A DNA stretch of 64,000 nucleotides, taken from NCBI GenBank assembly GCA_020638195.1, contig JACKJC010000002.1, positions 124,001-188,000 on the forward strand, read 5' to 3'. This document shows positions 50,414 through 58,648 of this stretch, piece after piece. Both the position numbers and the translations under genes were made by a program. The notes under the pieces are model-generated. The model ran no database searches. It was not told the DNA's origin and was given only the letters and a program-made list of their open reading frames with translations. The first letter of the stretch is position 1. Each line of letters starts with the position of its first letter. Source of the DNA: Methylobacteriaceae bacterium (GTDB lineage: Bacteria > Pseudomonadota > Alphaproteobacteria > Rhizobiales > Beijerinckiaceae).

Positions 50414-51610
50414 TCAGTCCGAGCGTCGACGGGTAAGGCACATGGGGCCATAGACCATCGCGAAACCCGCGAAGGCCAAAGTCCATGTGACGCCGGCAGC
50501 CGTCAGGGCTATCGCGTTGTGCGACACAAAAACGGCAACGAAACGTATAATTGCGGCGAAGGCGAGCAACGCATACAACGCGCTCGTGCTCGGCGGGGCG
50601 ACAAGCGCATGGCCGGTGTGGCCACGGGTCGCGCGGGTCATGACCGCGAGCGTCATGAGCCCGATGGCGCCGATCGCCCATAGATGGATCGCGGCGATGT
50701 CGAATGCCGCGTCCCGCATAAGCGCGCCCGCCGCGGCCGTTGCGAAGCCCAGCGGTATGAAGGCGTAGGCGACATGCAGGACGGCGACGAGCATTTCCGC
50801 CCAGACGCGGTCCGGCGCCCAGCGCGCAACGCGCACAGCATGCAATACCGCCGATACGCCAAGAAGGACGCCGACGACCCCAGAGGCCGCCGCGAAAGCG
50901 GGCAGCGCAGTCCAGCACGCAAGCGCAGCGCCGGCGAAGATCATCGCAACCTTGTCGAAACCGTCGAACGGCGCGGGCGTTCGACCCGGATTCTCGCGCT
51001 TGATCCAGTTTGTCGTGAAGCTCGGGATGATGCGGCCGCCCACGATCATCACGAGCATGAGGTAGGCCGCAATAGCCAGACGCGCGCTGTATGTCGATGC
51101 GCCCGTGCGCCACACCTCGACGTGCAGACCGACCTGCGCGAGGCAAAGCACCGCCAGAACCGCCACGATCTTGATGTTGCGCCTATTGCGACCCGCGACG
51201 ACCTCGAGTGCGATCAGCCCGAGCAGAGCCAATGGAAAGGCCAGGGTCAGGAGCGCGACAGCAAGCGGATGCAAGGCGACGGCGAAAGCCATGGCGAGGC
51301 GTCCTGCGAGCCACAGGCACAGCAAACCAACGAGCGGCCATCCGACGACCGGCAGGCGCCCAGTCCAGTTCGGAACGGCCGTCAGCAGGAAGCCCGCGAC
51401 CACCGCGATGGCGTAGCCAAACAGCAATTCATGCGCATGCCAGGCGAGCGGCGGGAATGCCTCCGGCAAGGCGCCGACACCGTCGAGCCAGAGTGTCCAG
51501 ATCGCGATGGCGAGCGCCGCATAGAGCGCGCCGAAAAAGAAGAAGGGACGAAAGCCGTAGGAAAAAAGCGCGGGGCCCGTCCAACTGCGCATCCGATCCA
51601 TCGTGGCCAT
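50414..51610 (-). CDS. nnrS: NnrS-family heme-copper membrane protein
   Basis: A 398-residue protein with about 12 membrane helices. FSYGFRPFFFFGALYAALAIA, WHAHELLFGYA, NIAAYLMLVMIVGGRIIPSFTTNW and IHLWAIGAIGLMTLAVMTRATRGHTG are the family hallmarks, with conserved histidines. NnrS is expressed with NO metabolism and eases nitrosative stress by an unclear mechanism. Last gene of the nor run, 23 bases after norD. Confidence 0.92.
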   Translation of the reverse strand: MATMDRMRSWTGPALFSYGFRPFFFFGALYAALAIAIWTLWLDGVGALPEAFPPLAWHAHELLFGYAIAVVAGFLLTAVPNWTGRLPVVGWPLVGLLCLWLAGRLAMAFAVALHPLAVALLTLAFPLALLGLIALEVVAGRNRRNIKIVAVLAVLCLAQVGLHVEVWRTGASTYSARLAIAAYLMLVMIVGGRIIPSFTTNWIKRENPGRTPAPFDGFDKVAMIFAGAALACWTALPAFAAASGVVGVLLGVSAVLHAVRVARWAPDRVWAEMLVAVLHVAYAFIPLGFATAAAGALMRDAAFDIAAIHLWAIGAIGLMTLAVMTRATRGHTGHALVAPPSTSALYALLAFAAIIRFVAVFVSHNAIALTAAGVTWTLAFAGFAMVYGPMCLTRRRSD

Positions 51611-51633
51611 GTGCTGCTCCTCGCGCCTTCGCC

Positions 51634-53586
51634 TCAGGCGACGATATGCCGGTAGATTGCCGGCAATGCGTCGATCAAACGGTCGGAGGCAGGCGCCATG
51701 GCGTAGCCGGAGCGGCCGAAGAGATAAGGGAGATAGGCGCGCGCCTGCTCGTCGACCGTAATCGCGAACACGGCCTGGCCGAGACGGCGCGCTTCCTGCA
51801 CGGCCATGCGCGTGTCCTCGATCCCGAAGCGCCCTTCGTAGTGATCGATGTCATTCGGTTTGCCGTCGGTGATGACCAGCAGAAGTTTGCGCGCGTTCGG
51901 CCGCTCCGAGAGCCGGAACGACACATGCCGGATCGCGGCGCCGAGGCGGGTGTAGAAACCGGGTTTCAATCCCGCGATCCGCGCATCGACTTGCGCGCCG
52001 AAAGGCTCGTCGAATGTCTTGCAGACATCGACGAAGACACGGTCGCGGCGCACGGAGGAGAAAGCATAGAGCGCGACTTGATCGCCGCAAGCGTCGAGGC
52101 CTCGCGCCAGCGCTTCGAGCGCCTCGCGGGCGACGGAAATCACGGGTCTGCCGTGCACGGCGCTTTCTGTCGACCGAGACACGTCGAGCAGAACGGCGAC
52201 GGCGAGATCGCGCTCCTCATTGCGCGCGTCGCGGTACAGGCGATCGTTTACAGGGCCGCCTGCCCGCCGGTCGGCAAGAGCGCGCACGACTTCGTCTAGA
52301 TCTAGTTCTGAACCTTCGCTCTGGCGCGACAGCATGCGGCGACGCGGACGCAATGCCTCGAAACGGCGGCGCACTTTCTCGATCCGCCGCCGCGCCGCGG
52401 GACCGCGCGGGACGATCGTTTCCGCAGGCTTGGCGAGGGCTTCCAGAATGCGCGTGCGTTGCGGATCGAGGCTGCGTGTCTTGAAATTCCATTCGGGGTG
52501 GACAAAGCGGCCGTCCGTCGTCTCGCGATCGGCGTCTTCGGGCGCGAGATCGAGATCGAATTTCAGCCGGGTCTTCGGCGACTTGCGGTGTTCGCCGACC
52601 GCCATCTTCTCCGCGTCGTCCGCCGCCTTGCGCGCGCCGGCCTCATCGTCGTCGTCCACGGCCCGGTTGAGATTGAGAAAATCGGCCATCGCGAGGATCG
52701 ATTCGAAGCGATGCAGGATAAGGCTGTCGCGTCGGTCGGCCTGATCGGATTTGCGGCGTTTGGCGGCGCGCTTCTTCTTGTCGCCGTCCGCGGCGCCGGA
52801 GCCCGGCGTCGGCGATTCATCCGCGTTGCGGCGTGGGCTGGCGATCGGCGGCGCGCCGCGATCGAGCCAGACCGAAACCGGCCGGAACGGTTTGTAACCT
52901 TTTGGCGCGACGAGTGTACCGCGCGCCTCGGCATCGCCCATCAACGCGCGGTCGAGCACATCGTCCGACGCGGTCCGTCGCGCGCCGTCGAGCTCCTCGC
53001 AGATCCATCGCTCGATGCGCTCTTCGATCGGCGGCAGCGCCAGACAGGGGCGTGCTGCCCGCGCGCGCGCGTAAAGTTCGTCGCGCAACGGTTTGAGGCC
53101 CGGCAACGCCGCGAGTGCGCCGCGGGCGTCATATGCCGAACGCGCGAGACGCGCGACGTCTGCCTGCAGCGGATCGACGGGCGCTGCCTCCGTGTCCGAG
53201 GAGAAGACCGCCAGCGCTGCGAGCCAGAGGTAGAGCCGACGGTTCGTGGCGCGCTCGGAAAAGACGTCGAGCGTCTCCGGCAGCAAGAGTTCCAACCCGT
53301 CGTACCGTGCTGTCGAAACGCTCTCGCTTGCCCGCGCCAGCCGTCGCCGAAACCTGCGACGATGATGGCTCTGCGTCGCAGCTCCCGCCTTGATCGCGAC
53401 GCCATGGTTGCCGCCGAGCCCGCGAAAGAACACGCCGAGCGCGCCGCTCATGTCAGAGAGAGCGACGGCGGCGTCCGGATGGCTCGGCGTATCGGCGGCG
53501 CGATGCAGATAATCGTCCCATGCATGCCCGACCGTCTCTTCCGGCTCCCAAAATCTCAGTCGGGACAGGAAAGAACTGCCGGACAT
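51634..53586 (-). CDS. norD: NorD, nitric oxide reductase activation protein
   Basis: A 650-residue cytoplasmic protein. The C-terminal von Willebrand A domain has the metal site DVSRSTES and later VITDGKPNDIDHYEG; the middle (about 240-330) is charged and poorly ordered. With the AAA+ NorQ it activates cNor, probably by inserting non-heme iron. Follows norQ by five bases. Confidence 0.93.
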   Translation of the reverse strand: MSGSSFLSRLRFWEPEETVGHAWDDYLHRAADTPSHPDAAVALSDMSGALGVFFRGLGGNHGVAIKAGAATQSHHRRRFRRRLARASESVSTARYDGLELLLPETLDVFSERATNRRLYLWLAALAVFSSDTEAAPVDPLQADVARLARSAYDARGALAALPGLKPLRDELYARARAARPCLALPPIEERIERWICEELDGARRTASDDVLDRALMGDAEARGTLVAPKGYKPFRPVSVWLDRGAPPIASPRRNADESPTPGSGAADGDKKKRAAKRRKSDQADRRDSLILHRFESILAMADFLNLNRAVDDDDEAGARKAADDAEKMAVGEHRKSPKTRLKFDLDLAPEDADRETTDGRFVHPEWNFKTRSLDPQRTRILEALAKPAETIVPRGPAARRRIEKVRRRFEALRPRRRMLSRQSEGSELDLDEVVRALADRRAGGPVNDRLYRDARNEERDLAVAVLLDVSRSTESAVHGRPVISVAREALEALARGLDACGDQVALYAFSSVRRDRVFVDVCKTFDEPFGAQVDARIAGLKPGFYTRLGAAIRHVSFRLSERPNARKLLLVITDGKPNDIDHYEGRFGIEDTRMAVQEARRLGQAVFAITVDEQARAYLPYLFGRSGYAMAPASDRLIDALPAIYRHIVA

Positions 53587-53591
53587 GGCGC

Positions 53592-54407
53592 TTAGCCGAG
53601 CGTGACGGCGACGAGGTCGATGAGGCCGCGCTTGACATCGGGATCGTCGGTCAGCGGCTCGATCAGCGCGGCGCGGATCGCATCGTCGCGTTTCATGCCG
53701 CCAGCGATCAGGCTCGCGCACGCAACGATCAGGCGCGTCGAGGCGCCCTCCTCAAGATCGTGTCCCTTGAGTTCGCGCAGGCGGCCAGCGAGGCGCTGCA
53801 ATGTGCGGCACGCCTCGAGCGGCAATCCGCTCTCGCGCGCGACGATGCGCGCTTCGTCCTCGGGTGGCGGATAGTCGAATTCGACCGCCAGAAAGCGTTG
53901 GCGCGTCGACGGCTTCAGCGACTTGAGGATCGACTGGTAGCCCGGATTGTAAGAGATCACGAGCATGAAATCGTCGGGCGCGTGCAGCGTCTCGCCGGTG
54001 CGCTCCAGCGGCAGGATGCGACGGTCGTCGGTCAGGGGATGAAGAACGACTGTCACGTCCTTGCGCGCCTCGACGATCTCGTCGAGATAGCACACGCCGC
54101 CGCGGCGCACGGCGCGCGCCAGCGGCCCGTCGCTCCAGACGGTTTCATCGTTTTTGATGAGATAGCGGCCGGTGAGGTCGGCCGCCGTCAGGTCGTCGTG
54201 GCACGCGACCGTCTCGAGCGGAAGCCCGAGACGCGCCGCCATATGCGCCACGAAGCGCGTCTTGCCGCAGCCGGTCGGCCCTTTGATGAGCAGCGGGAGA
54301 CGGCGGCGGAGCGCCGTCTCGAACAGCTCGCATTCGTCGCCTTGCGGCTGATAGAACGGGAGCTCGTCCGCTTCCTTCGTCTGGCTGATCATGGCTGCGG
54401 CGTTCAT
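53592..54407 (-). CDS. norQ: NorQ, MoxR-type AAA+ ATPase
   Basis: A 271-residue AAA+ ATPase with Walker A GPTGCGKTR, Walker B VCYLDEIVEA, and STRQRFLAVEFDYP as the sensor-2 region. MoxR-type partner of NorD in cNor activation. ATG 54407 or 54392 could be the start. Sixteen bases after norB. Confidence 0.94.
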   Translation of the reverse strand: MNAAAMISQTKEADELPFYQPQGDECELFETALRRRLPLLIKGPTGCGKTRFVAHMAARLGLPLETVACHDDLTAADLTGRYLIKNDETVWSDGPLARAVRRGGVCYLDEIVEARKDVTVVLHPLTDDRRILPLERTGETLHAPDDFMLVISYNPGYQSILKSLKPSTRQRFLAVEFDYPPPEDEARIVARESGLPLEACRTLQRLAGRLRELKGHDLEEGASTRLIVACASLIAGGMKRDDAIRAALIEPLTDDPDVKRGLIDLVAVTLG

Positions 54408-54423
54408 GCGCGCTCGCTCCTCT

Positions 54424-55779
54424 TCACGCGGCCGGGGCCGGCTTCATGTCGCCGGCAATGACTTCCTGCTCGCGCGGAACGAGGATCGCGTAGATGAACA
54501 GCAGAGCGCCGATCACCGTCACGAAGCCCGCGCCAAGGCGCAGCAGATAGAAGAAGCCGAGCTGCTCCTGGACGTCCATGTAGGGCATGCCGTTCACGCG
54601 TTCGAGGTGCGTCTGCAACACGCCCGCGAAGGTCAGCACGACCGTCATGAACACGACGCCCGACGACAGGATCCAGAAGCTCGCCATGTTGAGCACCTGG
54701 TTGTAGGGCATCCGGTTTTTCAGATGCGGGAAGGCGTAGGACATGATCGCCAGGTTGAGGCACACATAGGCGCCGTAGAAGGCGAGATGGCCATGCGCCG
54801 CTGTTACCTGCGTGCCGTGGGTGTAGTAGTTCACCGACGACAGCGTGTGCAGGAAGCCCCACACGCCCGCGCCAAAGAAGGCTAGAACCGAGCAGCCGAG
54901 CGACCACAGGAGCGCCGCCTTGTTCGGATGGTCGCGCCGACCCTTCCACACCATTGCGAAGCAGAACACCACCATGCCGAAGAACGGGATGACTTCGAGC
55001 GAGGAGAATACCGAGCCGATCCACTGCCAGTAGGCGGGCGCGCCAATCCAGTAGTAGTGGTGGCCTGTACCGAGCACGCCGGTGAACAGCGAAGTGGCCA
55101 CGATAACATAGAGCCACTTCTCGACCACCTCGCGGTCGACGCCCGTCAGCTTCATCATGATGAAGGCGAGAATGGACGCCATGACAAGTTCCCACACGCC
55201 TTCGACCCAGAGATGCACGACGTACCACCAGTACATCTTGTCGAGTGCGAGATTGGCGGGGTTGTAGAGCGAGAACAGGAAGAAGATGGCGATGCCCCAA
55301 AGCCCGAGGAGCAGCACGTTGGTGATCGCCGTCTTGCGGCCCTGCAGCACGGTCATCGATATGTTGAACAGGAAGATCAGCGCGGCGACGATGATTCCCA
55401 GCTTCACCCACATCGGTTGCTGCAGATAGCTGCGAGCATGGTCGGCGTAGATATGGAAGAGGTAGCCGACGACTGCGCCCAGCGCGCCGAGGAAGAAGAT
55501 CGCGAACTGGATGTATGCGAGCTTGGGCGAATAGATTTCACGCTCTGCTTCCTCGGGTATCAGATAATGTGCGGCGCCGAAGAAGCCGAGCAGCAGCCAC
55601 ACGATCATCGCATTGGTGTGGATCATGCGTACGGTGTTGAAAGGCAGAATGTCCGGCGAGATCAGATTGGGCAGCACGTAGATCGTGCCGCCGATCAGCC
55701 CGAACAGGACCTGCACGGCGAAGATGAGCAACGCGCCCAGCCAGTAGACCTGCGCGATGCGTTGGGTTTCATATCGCAT
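54424..55779 (-). CDS. norB: Nitric oxide reductase large subunit NorB
   Basis: A 451-residue membrane protein with 12 helices and the heme/Fe_B ligand lines: MIHTNAMIVWLL (low-spin heme His), YVVHLWVEGVWELVM (Fe_B His and Glu), GTGHHYYWIG (His pair) and HGHLAFYGAYVCLNLAIMSYAFP (proximal/low-spin His). Reduces two NO to N2O with electrons from NorC. Full length. Confidence 0.97.
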   Translation of the reverse strand: MRYETQRIAQVYWLGALLIFAVQVLFGLIGGTIYVLPNLISPDILPFNTVRMIHTNAMIVWLLLGFFGAAHYLIPEEAEREIYSPKLAYIQFAIFFLGALGAVVGYLFHIYADHARSYLQQPMWVKLGIIVAALIFLFNISMTVLQGRKTAITNVLLLGLWGIAIFFLFSLYNPANLALDKMYWWYVVHLWVEGVWELVMASILAFIMMKLTGVDREVVEKWLYVIVATSLFTGVLGTGHHYYWIGAPAYWQWIGSVFSSLEVIPFFGMVVFCFAMVWKGRRDHPNKAALLWSLGCSVLAFFGAGVWGFLHTLSSVNYYTHGTQVTAAHGHLAFYGAYVCLNLAIMSYAFPHLKNRMPYNQVLNMASFWILSSGVVFMTVVLTFAGVLQTHLERVNGMPYMDVQEQLGFFYLLRLGAGFVTVIGALLFIYAILVPREQEVIAGDMKPAPAA

Positions 55780-55799
55780 CGATTATCCTCCGGATATTG

Positions 55800-56252
55800 T
55801 CACTTGGCTTTCTGGGGCGGCCAGCCCTGCGTGTCCGTGCGGCTGGCCCACGCGAGGAATTCCGCGAGGTCCGAAAGCTGGGCTTCGCTGAGGTGGAAGT
55901 TCGGCATCTGGCGACGACCTGCGACGCCGGTCGGCTGCGCTTTCATCCAGTCCTTGATGAGCTGCTTTGCGCCGGCCGGGTCCTTCTCGCCGCCCCACCG
56001 TTTGAACACGTCGCCGACCTCAGGCGCAAAGCGCGCGCCTTCGCCATAGATCGTGTGGCAATCGAAGCAGGCGTTGCGTTCCCACACACGCTTGCCGCGC
56101 TCGACGGCGTCGGTGAGATGCGCCTGATCCGTGCTCTTGTTGACGATATAGAAGTGGCTCTGCGCGGTCAGCGCGACGAAGATCGCGAAGAAGAAAGCCG
56201 AGCCGCCGTAGAAGATGTTTCGTGCTGTCGATTTTGTGAGGATTTCGCTCAT
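55800..56252 (-). CDS. norC: Nitric oxide reductase cytochrome c subunit NorC
   Basis: A 150-residue membrane-anchored cytochrome with one N-terminal helix (about 12-34), the heme site CFDCHTI near 63 and the Met-ligand line RRQMPNFHLS. It passes electrons to NorB. Starts 94 bp after norF with a degenerate NNR-type box in the gap, so it may have its own promoter. Confidence 0.96.
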   Translation of the reverse strand: MSEILTKSTARNIFYGGSAFFFAIFVALTAQSHFYIVNKSTDQAHLTDAVERGKRVWERNACFDCHTIYGEGARFAPEVGDVFKRWGGEKDPAGAKQLIKDWMKAQPTGVAGRRQMPNFHLSEAQLSDLAEFLAWASRTDTQGWPPQKAK

Positions 56253-56317
56253 GCTCCCGCTCCGGCGCTTTTCTGGAACGAGCGGACGCTAGTTATGTGG
56301 GCAGAGGCCCGCCTTAC

Positions 56318-56331
56318 CGGATGGTAATCAA
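56318..56331 (-). promoter_or_regulatory. Degenerate FNR/NNR-type box before norC
   Basis: On the minus strand TTGATTACCATCCG: left half perfect, right half ATCCG for ATCAA. It is centred 72 bases before norC, in the largest gap of the nor run. Confidence 0.4.
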
Positions 56332-56346
56332 AGGCGCGCTCGCGCT

Positions 56347-56634
56347 TCAGCGAATCAACGGAATCGCAAGCTGCAGCGCAAAGCCGCCGAGCACCATCGC
56401 AAGAATGATGGCGACGGCGAGGGAAAAGCCTGCTCGTGCGGCAGGCGCATCCCGCAGCCCCAGATAGGTCGACAGGACGATTCGCGCCTTCCAGTAAGCG
56501 ACAATGCTGACAAAGGCCGCCCACGCCAGAATGTAGTTCTCGGGGCGGAGCGGTTCGGCGGCGATCGCGAGCGCGATCGAGAGCGCCATCATCACACCCC
56601 ACGCGCGCAGCAGCGATTTCTCGGATGCGGTCAT
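56347..56634 (-). CDS. norF: NorF-like small membrane protein
   Basis: A 95-residue protein with three hydrophobic helices (RAWGVMMALSIALAIA, NYILAWAAFVSIVAYWK, GFSLAVAIILAMVLGGFAL), resembling cytochrome oxidase subunit IV/NorF. NorE and NorF are non-essential helpers of cNor activity. Starts two bases after norE. Confidence 0.82.
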   Translation of the reverse strand: MTASEKSLLRAWGVMMALSIALAIAAEPLRPENYILAWAAFVSIVAYWKARIVLSTYLGLRDAPAARAGFSLAVAIILAMVLGGFALQLAIPLIR

Positions 56635-56636
56635 GG

Positions 56637-57233
56637 TCAGCGCAAGAGGTAAATGACCGGGAAGATCACGATCCAGACGAGATCGACCATGTGCCAGAAG
56701 GCGGCGCCGGTCTCGTAGTTGGCGAGCGTGTCGCATCTCGCCACAATGCCGAGGATGGCCATGCCGAGAAGCACGTGCAGGGCGTGAAATCCGGTGATGA
56801 GATAGTAGAGGGTGAAAAAGCCGCCGCTGTCGATATCGAAACCAGCGTCCAGTTCGTGCGCATATTCGCTGAATTTCACCAGCAGGAAGACAGCGCCGAG
56901 AGCGGCGGCCGCAGCGATTCGCCAGCGCGCCGCCGCGCGTCGCCCCGTTTTGCGCGCCTCCACCGCGAGCGCGGCGAACAGACCGCTGGTGATCAGGACC
57001 GCGGTGTTGATGACTCCAGCGACCCGGTCGAGATGATTTTGCGCGTCGAGAAATCCTGCGGGGTCACGCAATCGCGCGCCCGCATAGCCGAGCAAGGCGG
57101 CGCCGAAGACCGCGAGTTCGCTCGCGATCAGCACCCACATCAGCGGATTGCCCGGCAGGCGCGAAAGAGGTCCCCATGCCTCGCCGCCCGGATCGGCGCG
57201 GCCGCCCGCCGATCCTCGTTCCGCCTGGATCAT
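56637..57233 (-). CDS. norE: NorE, cytochrome oxidase subunit III-like protein
   Basis: A 198-residue membrane protein with five helices of the subunit III fold (PLMWVLIASELAVFGAALL, LITSGLFAALAVEA, HALHVLLGMAILG, FWHMVDLVWIVIFPVIYLL). Found with cNor. Here norEF precede norCB, whereas in Paracoccus they follow norD. Confidence 0.88.
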   Translation of the reverse strand: MIQAERGSAGGRADPGGEAWGPLSRLPGNPLMWVLIASELAVFGAALLGYAGARLRDPAGFLDAQNHLDRVAGVINTAVLITSGLFAALAVEARKTGRRAAARWRIAAAAALGAVFLLVKFSEYAHELDAGFDIDSGGFFTLYYLITGFHALHVLLGMAILGIVARCDTLANYETGAAFWHMVDLVWIVIFPVIYLLR

Positions 57234-57250
57234 CGCGAAAAGCCGTCGGT

Positions 57251-57631
57251 CTACTTCGATCCGTCGGCCTTGTATTGCTTGAGATAGGCCGTGAGGTCGA
57301 CGATGTCGGCTTCCTCGGTCAGGCCTGCGAACACCATTTTGGTGCCAGGGATCACGCCTTTCGGATCCTTGATGTATTTCGCGAAGGTCGCCTCGTCCCA
57401 GGTAATGCCGGAATTCTTGTTGGCGTCGGTATAGGAATAGCCCTCGTATGTCCCGGACTTCCGGCCGAACAGACCATTGAGCGGCGGCCCGACCCGCGAC
57501 TTGGCGCCGGGACCGACAGCGTGGCAGGTCGAGCATTTCTTGAAGACCTTGGCCCCGTGCTCGAGATCCGCGGCAAATGCGGAGCCGGCGACGAGCGAAG
57601 CCAGTGTGGCGGCGGCGATGATCAGACGCAT
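57251..57631 (-). CDS. Periplasmic class I cytochrome c (c2/c550-like)
   Basis: A 126-residue secreted cytochrome: signal peptide 1-20 (ending SAFA), heme site CSTCHAV near 33, PPLNGLFGR and the Met-ligand line PGTKMVFAGL. Likely electron carrier from cytochrome bc1 to NirS and NorC. First gene of the nor transcript, with a perfect FNR-type box 52 bases before its ATG. Confidence 0.93.
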   Translation of the reverse strand: MRLIIAAATLASLVAGSAFAADLEHGAKVFKKCSTCHAVGPGAKSRVGPPLNGLFGRKSGTYEGYSYTDANKNSGITWDEATFAKYIKDPKGVIPGTKMVFAGLTEEADIVDLTAYLKQYKADGSK

Positions 57632-57682
57632 GAGGTTCCTCCTTGTCCTGCGCCAAGCTGCGAGATGCGCCCGCGCGCCGCA

Positions 57683-57696
57683 TTGACGATTGTCAA
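57683..57696 (-). promoter_or_regulatory. FNR/NNR-type box before the cytochrome c-nor operon
   Basis: TTGACGATTGTCAA, perfect TTGAC-N4-GTCAA, centred 58 bases before the cytochrome c ATG, a normal activator distance. It lies just past the end of nirX. Confidence 0.82.
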
Positions 57697-57703
57697 GCGC
57701 GGT

Positions 57704-58648
57704 TCACGTCGAGATCGCTTCCCCGACCGAGGTCTCGCCCCAAAGTCGCAAATCGTCGGCAGCGCGCGTCGCGGCGATTGCCTGCGGCGGAGGGAGGCAA
57801 TAGAGCCCGGTCGAAAGCGCGTCGGCGACAGTCGCGGAGCGATGAGCGACGCTGAGCCACCGCCAGTGGCTCGCCGGACGCCCGGTGGTCGGATCGAAGA
57901 TATGATGGTCGCCGTTGCGCGCCAGTCTCGTCGCATTGCCGGACGATGTCGCCAGCGCGCAATCCGCGAGGCCGATTCGACGGCCGTCCGGCAATGCGAC
58001 CCGCCATGCTCCGCCGTCGACGCGCGCATCGATCGCGCGCGTTTCCCCGAGATCGACCAGTACATGGCGAAAGCCGGCGTCTCGCAGCAGCGCGGTCGCG
58101 CGGTCCGTAATGTATCCCTGCGCGACGCCGTTGAGCGTAAGCGCCCCGCCGGTCCGAAGCTCAATGACATCCGGCGCGATGCGGACGCTCCGAAATCCGA
58201 CATGGGCAAGCGCGCCGGCGATCTCGCTCTCGCTCGGGCGCCTGCCCGCCGGATCCGCCGCATACCAGTCGAGATGGAACCTCCACAGCGCCTGGACTGT
58301 CGGATCGAACCGGCCATGCGTCGCCGCATGCGCTTCGCGTGCGCGTACGAGTACGTGCACGAGGTCCGGCGACGGCGCGTGGAGGCGTCCGGTTGTGTTC
58401 AGGCGAACCAGCTCGGAATCGGCGCGCTGCAGGCTGAAGATCCCTTCCAGACGCTCGATCTCGGATAGGACACGGGCGGCCGCGGATTCGGCCAGCCTGT
58501 CGGTCGCTCCCGAGAAGAGGATCGATACATCCGCGCCCAACGCCGCGCCGCGCCACTCGACGACCTTTCCGCCGGCGCGCGGCGCGAGCGACATGGCGAC
58601 AGACGCCGCCATGAGGCGCAGGAGACGCCGTCTCGTAGGGCTAGCCAT
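57704..58648 (-). CDS. nirX: NirX, ApbE-type FAD:protein FMN transferase
   Basis: A 314-residue exported protein (twin-arginine-like RRRLLRLMAASVAMSLAP) of the ApbE family, with NGVAQGYITDRA and LVDLGETRA, and DPTTGRPASHWRWLSV. It attaches FMN covalently to threonine in its partner, here NirI. Overlaps nirI by eight bases. The identity as NirX rather than NosX rests on the gene order nirX-nirI-nirS. Confidence 0.87.
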   Translation of the reverse strand: MASPTRRRLLRLMAASVAMSLAPRAGGKVVEWRGAALGADVSILFSGATDRLAESAAARVLSEIERLEGIFSLQRADSELVRLNTTGRLHAPSPDLVHVLVRAREAHAATHGRFDPTVQALWRFHLDWYAADPAGRRPSESEIAGALAHVGFRSVRIAPDVIELRTGGALTLNGVAQGYITDRATALLRDAGFRHVLVDLGETRAIDARVDGGAWRVALPDGRRIGLADCALATSSGNATRLARNGDHHIFDPTTGRPASHWRWLSVAHRSATVADALSTGLYCLPPPQAIAATRAADDLRLWGETSVGEAIST

